Of a stretch of 64,000 bases of DNA, positions 54,813-64,000 are shown in pieces (positions within the stretch are counted from its first letter, which is position 1; every line of letters begins with the position of its first letter). Origin of the DNA: Phytophthora quininea. Taxonomy: Eukaryota; Oomycota; Peronosporomycetes; Peronosporales; Peronosporaceae. Where the stretch lies: contig JAAVTG010000248.1 in the NCBI GenBank assembly GCA_011947345.1, positions 1 to 64,000 of the forward strand, read 5' to 3'. The notes under the pieces were generated by a model that saw only the letters and a list, made by a program, of their open reading frames with translations, did no database searches and was not told the origin of the DNA. Made by a program: the position numbers and the translations under genes.

Positions 54813-56808
54813 ATGGGCGGTGCTGCCAGTTCCGAGCTGCCCATGAGCCAAGTCGACTTTGACTCGTACACGGGCAAGCGCTACACTGTCGAGGTGCCCG
54901 ACACGAGAGATGCCACCCACGGACTCGCCTACACGGTGGCCGACAAGGAGCCGATCAATGAGGACGAGATGACGCTGTACCACAACTTCCTGGTGGGCTG
55001 CAGCATCGAGAATGGAGACCGCCCGTGCTACGGCAGGAGAGTGGTGGACCCAGTCGCCATGACGGCAGGACGCTTCGAATGGCTCTCGTACAACCAGGTC
55101 AGGACCAGAACGGAGCGCGTGGCCAGCGGTCTGCAGATCTGCGCGGGCTTGAAGCGCCAGGACAAGGTGGGCGTCTTCAGCAAGAACCAGATCGAGTGGT
55201 GTCTCGTGGGTCATGCCTGCGACCGCATGAGCTACGTGCTGGTGCCGCTCTACGACACGCTGGGCCCCGACGCAGTGCCGTTCATCCTCAACCACACGGA
55301 GCTGCGCGTGCTCTTCTGCGGCCAGAAGCAGTTCGACGTGGTCATGCAGTGCGTGGACTCGTGTCCGACGCTGAAGATCGTGGTGCAGTTCGAGGCTGTT
55401 ACGGACGACCAGCTGGCGAGAGCCAAGAGCAAGGGCATTGAGCTCAGGAGTCTGCAGGAGTTAGAGCTGCTGGGCGAAGCAGAGCCGCGGCCAGCAGATC
55501 CGCCACTGCCAACAGACATCTCGACGCTGTGCTACACTTCAGGCACGACGGGGACCCCAAGGGTGTGGTGTTGCTGCAGCGGAACTACACGTACGTGATC
55601 CGACAGATGTGTCGCCGAATTCACGTGGAACCTTCGGATGTGCACTGCTCGTACTTGCCGTTAGCGCACGTCTTCGAGCGCGCGGTGTTGGCGTTTTGCA
55701 AGTGCATGGTGGATCTGCGGGTTTTACCAGGGAATCTACTTACGCTGATGGATGACCTGGCAGAGCTGCAGCCTACGATTTTCGTCTCGGCGCCTCGGCT
55801 TTTCAATCGCGTGTACGACAAGATCACTCAAGGGTCGCTGCTGCGGGCGGATTGAAGAAAATTATGTTTGATCGTGCACTTGCCGCGAAGTTGGCTGGAC
55901 TACCTGCTGGACATAAGACGCACGCGTTCTGGGACGCGCTGGTGTTTTCCAAAGTCCGCCAGGTGCTTGGTGGTCGCGTTCGACTCATCTTTTCCGGATC
56001 GGCGCCGCTAAGTGCCGACGTCAAAGAGTTCTTGAAGGTCGTATTCTGTTGTGACGTTGCAGAAGGCTATGGACTCAGTGAAACCGCCGCTGCAGTAGCC
56101 GTGGGGTCAGTGGATATGTCATTAGGGCCGCACGTCGGAATTCCGCTCATGTACGGCGAGGTCCAACTGGAAGACGTGCCTGAAATGGGCTATACAAGTC
56201 GTGACAAGCCTCGTCCACGCGGAGAAATTCTAGTGAGAGGCCCCATGGTATTTGCCGGCTACTACAAAGAGCCCGAGAAGACGAAGGAGGCGATCGACGA
56301 GCGTGGCTGGTTCCACACAGGAGACATCGGCTGCTGGAATGCTGACGGCACACTGAGTATCATCGACCGCAAGAAGAACATCTTCAAGCTCGCGCAGGGC
56401 GAGTACGTGGCGGTCGAGAAGATCGAGAACGTGTACGGGAAGAGCAAGTATGTGGCCCAGCTCTTCGCGTACGGCGACTCGTTGCAGAGCTGTCTGGTGG
56501 GGATTCTAGTGCCTGACCCCGAGATGGGAGAAGCGTGGGCTCGAGAGCACGGACTCGCGGGAGACCAGGCCTCGATCGCACAACTCGTGAATAACAGAGA
56601 GTTCCAGAAGGAGGTACTAGCAGACATGGCTCGCGTTGCTCAAGAAGCCCAGCTGCGCGGGTTTGAGACCGTCAAGAGCTTGCACTTCCGCGCCGAGCCG
56701 TTCTCACTGGAAGAAGGCCTCATCACACCCACCTTCAAGCTCAAGCGACCTCAGCTCAAGACGCACTTCCAAAAGGAAATCGCCAAACTCTACCATGAAA
56801 TGAAGTAG
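54813..56808 (+). CDS. Long-chain acyl-CoA synthetase, copy 2 (frame-broken)
   Basis: Same family as copy 1, starting MGGAASSELPMSQVDFDSY. Gly2 and Ser6 again suggest N-myristoylation. Motifs CYTSGTTG, VAEGYGLSETAA and DRKKNIFKLAQGEYVAVEKI are present and the end is AKLYHEMK. The frame breaks at about 55549 (GGGGACC where copy 3 has GGGTGACC), near 55700-55730, where LAFCKCMVDLRVLPG replaces the copy 3 sequence VLGVLHMSGGAAGFYQG, and near 55832. Outside 55660-56110 it is almost identical to copy 3. Either a decaying duplicate or a gene with sequence errors; the distorted 55700 stretch is more than one base and favours real decay. Confidence 0.8.
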
Positions 56809-57168
56809 CGTGCTTGGAGTCGTCTTGCAGGGTAGCTGCAATGAAGTCTATGAAGGATGTTCATTGAAATTCTTGGGCAAGCCAAATGGCAGAAACCCTC
56901 GTTTTCTGGAAACGGTTTTTACGAAAGCATTTTGAAACCAGGCTATCCAGCCGATGCCGAGCTGCCGCAGGTTGCTCGCAGCGAGTTACAACCTTCAAAT
57001 CGTCGGCCAAGTCGCTGACGGGACTTGGGGAGATCACCGTAATCACGAGCGCGAGACTCGCTGCCTGTATGGAGAAGGCACGGAGGTGTTCTAAGGGCAG
57101 CGCTGACCCCGAATGCGAATATCCCATTCTTCATCCTACCGTCAGTGCCAGCCATCTCAACAGCAACA
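56809..57168. other. Spacer between ACSL copies 2 and 3
   Basis: 360 bp, probably the copy 3 promoter. Nothing recognisable was seen in it. It is not a copy of the region upstream of copy 2, apart from the last bases before the ATG. Confidence 0.5.
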
Positions 57169-59164
57169 ATGGGCGGTGCTGCCAGTTCCGAGCTGCCCAT
57201 GAGCCAAGTCGACTTTGACAGCTACACGGGCAAACGCTACACGATCGAGGTGCCCGACACGAGAGATGCCACCCACGGACTCGCCTACACGGTGGCCGAC
57301 AAGGAGCCGATCAATGAGGACGAGATGACGCTGTACCACAACTTCCTGGTGGGTTGCAGCATCGAGAATGGAGACCGCCCGTGCTACGGCAGGAGAGTGG
57401 TGGACCCAGTCACCATGATGGCAGGACGCTTCGAGTGGCTCTCGTACAACCAGGTCAGGACCAGAACGGAGCGCGTGGCCAGCGGTCTGCAGATCTGCGC
57501 GGGCCTGAAGCGCCAGGACAAGGTGGGCGTCTTCAGCAAGAACCAGATCGAGTGGTGTCTCGTGGGTCATGCCTGCGACCGCATGAGCTACGTGCTGGTG
57601 CCGCTCTACGACACGCTGGGCCCCGACGCAGTGCCGTTCATCCTCAACCACACGGAGCTGCGCGTGCTCTTCTGCGGCCAGAAGCAGTTCGACGTGGTCA
57701 TGCAGTGCGTGGACTCGTGTCCGACGCTGAAGATCGTGGTGCAGTTCGAGGCTGTTACGGACGACCAGCTGGCGAGAGCCAAGAGCAAGGGCATTGAGCT
57801 CAGGAGTCTGCAGGAGTTAGAGCTGCTGGGCGAAGCAGAGCCGCGGCCTGCAGATCCGCCACTGCCAACAGACATCTCGACGCTGTGCTACACTTCAGGC
57901 ACGACGGGTGACCCCAAGGGTGTGGTGTTGCTGCAGCGGAACTACACGTACGTGATCCGACAGATGTGTCGCCGAATTCACGTGGAGCCTTCGGATGTGC
58001 ACTGCTCGTACTTGCCGTTAGCGCACGTCTTCGAGCGTGTGGTTCTTGGCGTTTTGCACATGAGTGGTGGTGCTGCTGGGTTCTATCAAGGGAATTTACT
58101 GACACTGATGGAAGACATTGCCGAGCTGCAGCCTACGATTTTCATCTCGGCGCCTCGGCTTTTCAACCGCATTTACGACAGGATCACGCAGAAAGCTGCT
58201 GCTGCAGGGGATTAAAGAAGTTCATGTTTGACCGAGCGCTTGCCGCGAAGTTGGCTGGATTACCTGCTGGATACAAAACGCACGCGTTCTGGGACGCACT
58301 GGTGTTTTCAAAGTCCGTCTGCTTGGCGGACGAGTGCGAATCATCTTTTCGGGATCAGCTCCACTTAGCACTGACGTCAAGGCGTTTTTAAAAGTTGTTT
58401 TCTGCTGCGACGTTGCAGAGGGATTTGGGCTTACGGAGACGGCTACTGCAGTGGCAGTCGCGGCGGTGGATATGTCATTAGGGCCGCACGTTGGAATTCC
58501 GCTCATGTACGGCGAGGTCCAGCTGGAAGACGTGCCTGAAATGGGCTATACAAGTCGTGACAAGCCTCGTCCACGCGGAGAAATTCTAGTGAGAGGCCCC
58601 ATGGTATTTGCCGGCTACTACAAAGAGCCCGAGAAGACGAAGGAGGCGATCGACGAGCGTGGCTGGTTCCACACAGGAGACATCGGCTGCTGGAATGCTG
58701 ACGGCACACTGAGTATCATCGACCGCAAGAAGAACATCTTCAAGCTGGCGCAGGGCGAGTACGTGGCGGTCGAGAAGATCGAGAACGTGTACGGGAAGAG
58801 CAAGTATGTGGCCCAGCTCTTCGCGTACGGCGACTCGTTGCAGAGCTGTCTGGTGGGGATTCTAGTGCCTGACCCCGAGATGGGAGAAGCGTGGGCTCGA
58901 GAGCACGGACTCGCGGGAGACCAGGCCTCGATCGCACAGCTCGTGAATAACAGAGAGTTCCAGAAGGAGGTGCTAGCAGACATGGCTCGCGTTGCTCAAG
59001 AAGCCCAGCTGCGCGGGTTTGAGACCGTCAAGAGCTTGCACTTCCGCGCCGAGCCGTTCTCACTGGAAGAAGGCCTCATCACACCCACCTTCAAGCTCAA
59101 GCGCCCTCAGCTCAAGACGCGCTTCCAAAAGGAAATCGCCAAACTCTACCATGAAATGAAATAG
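57169..59164 (+). CDS. Long-chain acyl-CoA synthetase, copy 3 (two frame slips)
   Basis: Direct duplicate of copy 2: the same MGGAASSELPMSQ start (57169) and AKLYHEMK end. AMP-binding CYTSGTTGDPKGVV and the gate region VLGVLHMSGGAAGFYQG are intact here. Slips occur in the G run 58207-58210 (GG joins LKKFMFDRALAAKLAG) and near 58310-58330, where several bases differ from copy 2 (VCLADE instead of VRQVLGGRV). Over the last 690 bp it differs from copy 2 at only a few sites, whereas the centre differs more, a mosaic pattern. If the second break is real, the protein loses the C-terminal half, including DRKKNIFKLAQGEYVA. Confidence 0.82.
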
Positions 59165-59337
59165 CCAACGCTGTGGCTGCATTTAAGTGTGGAAACTCCA
59201 CTGCCGACTGCTGTATGCTGTGAGGAAGGCGCAGGTTAAAGTGGTTCGCTAATAATATTGGGCGTTATGCTCCTGATGATCGACGACATGTCGTTCCGTT
59301 TTGCTGTGCTCTTGTAGGTCCTCCTGCCCCGTGACGG

Positions 59338-61491
59338 ATGGCGAGGCCAGTCGATGGCTCTCCAATGCCACCGTTGAAGGAAGCGAGTTCGATCATAAGC
59401 AAGCGACCCAAGTCAGCGGGGGTTCCAATCTGCAAACCGCAGACTCATTTCGTCGACAGCGTCCAGCAATTCGCCACGCGATCACTTGACCCGTCGACAT
59501 CCAAGACCGCCGCCAAGTTCCGGTTCCGGTAGTCCAAGACCACGGCCATGCTCAGCAGCAATGCAGCTCTGGAGACAACCAGAAACCCCATCGACTCTTG
59601 GACACAGCGCTGTCATACAGCGAGTTATGCGAGAAGAAATCAACGAGCAACGGAGAGTGACGCTCGATGCGCAGCGACAGCTTCACGAACTGCAAGCTGC
59701 GGTTGTTCGACGACAAGAAGAGCTACAACTTGCTCAGCGGCACCTTCAAGCGTTCGATCCGTCCTCAACGACCTCAACAATCCTGTATCTGCAGCAAAAC
59801 CTTCAGCAGCACTTCCATCAGTCGTGGAGAATTCTTCGCCACTGACCAAGACGAGACCAGCTCCTGCTGACGTCCTAACACTTTTGAAAGATCAGGTTGC
59901 ACACCAAGACTCCTACAAGAAGCGTCTCCAGCACATGCACACTCGCCTGGCACGAGAAGTGCAATACCTGAACGCCAATGCAGACCTGCTAACTCAACGA
60001 CTTAAAAGTGCAGACAAAGAGCGGTCTCTGTGTCGAAACAACTCCAGTCTGGAGTCCAACAAAAATCGAGAGCTACGAAAGCAGCTTCGCCAGCTGCAGG
60101 ACAAGCGATCGTCGTTTAAACGCAGTGCGCTGCCAGTTCTCGAGTCGTATCGAGACGAGTTGGCTTCACGGCTGGTGATGACTCAACGCCGACAAGATGC
60201 CGACCGTCGTCGCGATGAACTTTTGCGGTTTATTGGGTCGAGACCCAACGGAGGCTCAAGAATGTCGACCAAGTCGCTAACGAACGCTTCGACAGCGATA
60301 CGGATGGAGTGTATGCCAATTGGGAAGCTGCAGCGCCGAGACAGCTATAACATCCTAGCAGCCGACGCCGAGGACAACAAGCGAGAAACCTTGTTTTCCG
60401 TCTACGAAGGCCAGTACGCCCGCGTGCTACGTGAAACCGGGGAAGTGGATTTGAACCTGGTACTAGAGCGCTTCCAGTCATATCGGGAGACGACAGCTCG
60501 ATTACGCGAAATTGAGATCGAGCTGCGAGCTGAAGGTGCTCGGCTCGGTCGTGAGCAGCAAGCGCACAATGCGATGTTGTCACGTCTCCGTGTGTCAGGC
60601 CTCACCGACGTAGCAGAGCGACGTCAACGAGTTCGCGACCGGTTAGAAGGAGCTCTCCATGCCCAGCAATTCGAGAAAGCTCAAGTTCGAGAGCGTGTGG
60701 CCTCGCGGCTAAAGGCCTTCGTCTGTAAGAATGATCCTGGTGGCATTTCCAATCGCAAACTAATTTGTCTTTCTTACTGCGTGCAGATGTTCAACAAGGA
60801 GTGCTGCACATTGTGGAACTGTTGCAGTGCTTAGAAGATCGTCCGGGTATGGCGTTGGCGTCGCCAGCCTCGCTAATTTCCGTTGCTCGCACTGTCGTGG
60901 GAGGCGCCCAACCTGCTGACGTGGCTGTAAAGAATGTGGCGCCAGCGCTACAAAGTCTCGTTCACTTGTCCATGGAAATGGGTCGTCGAGGATTACAACG
61001 TGAGTGGCTCAAGCTGCCGACATTCAGCTACTCAATTCCGCAAGTTCTTCAGCTTGAGCAGTTTGCTCCTGAACGGCAAACAAAACCTGGATCATTTCCT
61101 CTTGCTGAAGAGGTGGAGGAATTCGCATCGGAAATGAAATGCTGTGCCACTGAAGCTGATGAGGAGCAGCGAGATTCGACAATGATGCGGCAAAGTATCA
61201 AACGGCAGGAGAAGGAAACGCTGCACGAAGCTGAAGTTATTCAGCGCCAAATTGCTGACGCTCGAAAGGTGGAGCAGAGTCAGCAACCGCAGCAAAAAGG
61301 CTCTCGCAACTGCAAATCCAACTCCAGGACGACACGGAGCTTGTGGTCGCGCACTTTCGAGAGCAACGACGTGCAGAGCGCCAAGAGCAGCGCTTTATGA
61401 ATGTCCTAGTCGCACCTTCGAATGCCAGACGAAGTGGCGGTACGATCTCGATTGGAGCGCAAAGCACTCGACGCGGATAACTCCAAACTGA
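59338..61491 (+). CDS. Coiled-coil protein resembling outer dynein arm docking factor (CCDC151/ODAD3 type)
   Basis: Ciliary-type coiled-coil protein. Starts MARPVDGSPMPPLKEAS (disordered), then long heptad stretches: VMREEINEQRRVTLDAQRQL, RLAREVQYLNANADLLTQRL, SLESNKNRELRKQLRQLQDK, FSVYEGQYARVLRETGEVDL then NLVLERFQSYRETTARLREI, a pattern like CCDC151/ODA docking proteins. A clean intron (60728-60787, GTAAGA...GCGTGCAG) precedes VQQGVLHIVELLQCLEDRP. The last frame ends TRRITPN at TGA 61489-61491. Slips occur near 59520, about 59760 and at the A run near 61300. The family call is by pattern, not by search; other ODA-DC subunits are possible. It ends 36 bp from the convergent EF-hand gene. Confidence 0.62.
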
Positions 61492-61527
61492 GTACAGTCA
61501 AATATTTATTATATTGCCAAGCAAGTT

Positions 61528-64000
61528 TCATCCTTTGAAGCAGGCGCGCATGAAGCTGTTGTAGTCTATGAGTCCGTCGTCGCCGTCGAAAGCTCGGAGA
61601 ACAGTCAGGAAATTCGTATCCGTCACAGGAAGACCGTGCCATTCGAGCATCTGACGGAAGTGTGGGGCACTAACTCGTCCCGAGTTGTGTTTGTCCAGCG
61701 TCTTGAGTGACGCATACACCGTTTTCCACTTGGCTTGAACGCCCAGTCGAAGGTCTTGCGGAATTTCTCCACTGCCGTCGGTTGTCCTGTTCCTACCGGG
61801 AGACAGCAGTCCCAGACTTGGCAGTGTGTCGCCACGACCACCGCCACCAAATCCGAGATCGCTCAGCGCATTAGTCAGTTGCCGCATCAGGGCGTGATAG
61901 TTCAGACGCCCGTTTTGCTCCACGTCGTACTTCATCTGAAGTCGAACGAGCTCTTCCTGGTCGAGTTCGACACCGAGTTCGCCTAGCACTTTTCGCAGCG
62001 AAGACGGAGCGACGCTTCCCCGACGTTCGGTGTCGAGAACCTGCAGCTTTCGAGCGAGTTGTTTCCACGCCGCTTTCCCCTGGAGCTGAAGCGCTTTCTG
62101 GAGTTTCTGCTCGACAGAGGCAGCTCCTCCTGCTCCGGCGTTGATTCCCATTCGAGGTTTTCGACTGCGTGGTTTACGGCTTGAGCTGCCAGGACGTGAC
62201 CCGCACGGCTTGTAAGTTGGCGAGAAGCAACCACTGCACCTTGAGTTCGACGAACAGCTCGTGGACTGATGCCGACGGCGCTGTAGTACGAGCAGTGACT
62301 GGATAAATCACTCATGGACGAGTCTTTGCCGACTTTGTCTGGGTCTCGACCGCCCATGGCGTGCAGCATCTGCAGGTACTTGACTTGGCCAGTGGATTTA
62401 TCACCGCGTGCGTCCTCTTCTTCATAAAAGGCCAGTAGTTCTTGCATGGCTGCGTCATCTCGGAAGTGAATCCCAAAGCGTTCTAGTGCGCGACGCAGCT
62501 CCGGATACGAGCAGTCCTGAGCCACTAGGGTCCATGTTTACCAGCAGACGGTAGACAGCACTTTGCTGCGTTCGCGAGCTGGTCATGAGGTGTCGTAGAG
62601 CTGCTCGAGCTTCGTGTTGGTCTTTCATATTCGGTTCGCCGTTGAAATTGTCTCGACCTTCACCACTGTCGTCATCGCCTCGGTCTTCGTCTTCGTCGTC
62701 TTGCAGCACGAGAGCTTGGGTTTGCAGACCTGCCTTGCCGTCCATGTCCAGCAAGAACCCGCGGTAGTATAATTGACCACCTCGTGCGATATACCGAGCA
62801 AAAGCTTCGCACTCGCCCGAGAATCGTGCCATTTGCCGCCAGCATTGCCTTGCAATTTCGAGCACAAGCGCGTGAATACGGGAAGACTCACAAAGCCCCG
62901 ACGGTCCGAGTCTTCCGCAACGAGAAGCTGTTCCAGCTCGCCGACGTTTGCTCGGAAGAATTGTCGTAGAATTTCCAGTTCCGTGCCGAGATTGAGTTCG
63001 GTATCACCCATCGACGGTCCCAGGGTCGCGTCGTCGTAGCTCCATTCAACATGTTGTTGGCTTTGGTCTTGTCATCTCCAGGATCGCTGGGGTCCTTCGC
63101 TTCTAGTCCGGGGTCTTCGTAGTCGTTGAGGAACGAGGTGAACCGGATGAGAGGGACGTCGAGAGCGACACTACGGTCCTCGTAGAAGTAGCAGAGGAAA
63201 GCCGTCTGTGCCTCCGACAACGAAAGCGCCTCACGCACTGCGAGTGCAAACGCAGGCGCGGAGACGCGACCCTGACGACGAGGGTCACAATTCACCAATC
63301 GATCCTGTAGAGCTCGCCATTGAATTGCACCCAAGCGAGCTCTTGCCACGCGAACGCTCCAAACGAGTACGAGGGACTCGGTGGGGGCTGTAGCCTGTTG
63401 ACTGTGTTGCCGACCCACAGCGACGGCACCGTTGGCTCCTTCACCCTGAACTGGAGGGTGAAATAGGCCTCGGTGTCGGCCACTCGAGGCCGGTAGGTTT
63501 TCACCAGGGACCGGTAGTCCATTAGCTGATGCGCGTGAGACCCGCAAGCTCGAAACAGCGAGCCGAAATGCCGCGACGGCAACGGCCCGAGGTGTTTGCT
63601 CAGTACTCGGAGCAATTCAGCAGCCGGTACAAGACCTCCCTTTCGAGGGTCACTGAGCTCAAACTCGACGTGGATTGCTCGCCAACTGGCGTCCGGAAGG
63701 CGAGAAAAGGCTTCTTTCAGCTCATTTCCTGGGGACGACAGCGCCACTCGGTTCTTGTACGCGCCTTTGACGTCCTTGATGCCAGCAAAAACCAGCGAAC
63801 TGTTTTCCTGTAGACTGCGCTTCATGGCTGCTCCAGTTCGACCACGAGGCGCTGTCAGGTCTCCAAAGCTGGAGACGAACTTCCGGTAGTCGACTCTGTC
63901 CGTAGAATGATCGCTGGACAACGCTCCATGCACAACAGTAGCGACGTCTTCCTCCGACTCGACCAACTTGAGGTCGCGTAGAGCTTGAGAGAAGACTGCT
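61528..64000 (-). CDS. EF-hand-like repeat protein (EFCAB6-like), 5' end off window
   Basis: Large protein running in from beyond the right edge, with repeated EF-hand-type pairs: SWRAIHVEFELSDPRKGGLV, LVNCDPRRQGRVSAPAFALA, LLVAEDSDRRGFVSLPVF, KLQVLDTERRGSVAPSSL, LKTLDKHNSGRVSAPHF, with a last unit AFDGDDGLIDYNSFMRACFK at the C-terminus. Most loops lack a full DxDxDG set, so few sites would bind calcium; the last, DGDDGLIDYN, is closest. The frame changes at about 63350, 62970, 62680, 62520 and 62100, as elsewhere in the window. EFCAB6-type proteins are axonemal or testis-associated in animals. Tail-to-tail placement with a docking-complex-like gene fits a flagellar role; that is inference. 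Confidence 0.6.

Overview
This window looks like nuclear DNA of an oomycete, most likely Phytophthora or a close relative. The support is: dense genes with short GT-AG introns (about 52-108 nt), stramenopile-type gene content with flagellar and zoospore-type proteins, tandem metabolic families, and CTCATTYYNCAWTTT-like initiator motifs about 50-70 nt upstream of several start codons. No rRNA, tRNA, CRISPR array or bacterial operon was seen.

Layout. 0-5 kb: the tail of an unidentified gene, proteasome beta1 (minus), a TPR protein with a long disordered tail (plus), a small SAM-like protein (minus) and eIF1A (minus). 5.1-9.5 kb: a TMEM94-type atypical P-type ATPase. 9.8-22.7 kb: two nested inverted gene pairs. 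The outer pair is a short-chain dehydrogenase (perfect 1083-bp arms, as far as read by eye). The inner pair is a secreted GIN/beta-solenoid protein (arms of 915 and 919 bp). Between them lie an LRR membrane protein, the ribosome-biogenesis AAA ATPase NVL/Rix7 and an unidentified membrane protein. 23.3-34.6 kb: seven aldo-keto reductase (Kv-beta-like) copies in mixed orientation, some decayed, with two acyl-protein thioesterase genes among them. 34.8-38.8 kb: a basic putative mRNA-export adaptor, ALG1 mannosyltransferase and a SHAQKYF-type MYB protein, all minus. 39.9-41.8 kb: a piggyBac-type transposase. 42-47 kb: a membrane-anchored Tudor protein, a small hypothetical gene and a kinesin-like protein whose motor domain has lost the ATP site. 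47-52.4 kb: a bZIP factor and a vigilin-like multi-KH protein (minus). 52.5-59.2 kb: three long-chain acyl-CoA synthetases, two of them a recent direct duplicate. 59.3-64 kb: a coiled-coil protein resembling outer dynein arm docking factors, tail to tail with a long EF-hand-like repeat protein that runs off the right edge.

The most pervasive feature is that many genes are interrupted by single-base frame slips. Most are a missing base in a 2-5 base homopolymer, and they also affect genes expected to be essential (NVL, an ALY-like adaptor). Consensus-sequence error is the simplest explanation, so single slips are not treated here as proof of pseudogenes. Only copies with in-frame nonsense codons (AKR copies 1 and 7) are called pseudogenes. 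All coordinates, splice sites and alignments were read by eye; family names come from recognised motifs and were not searched.
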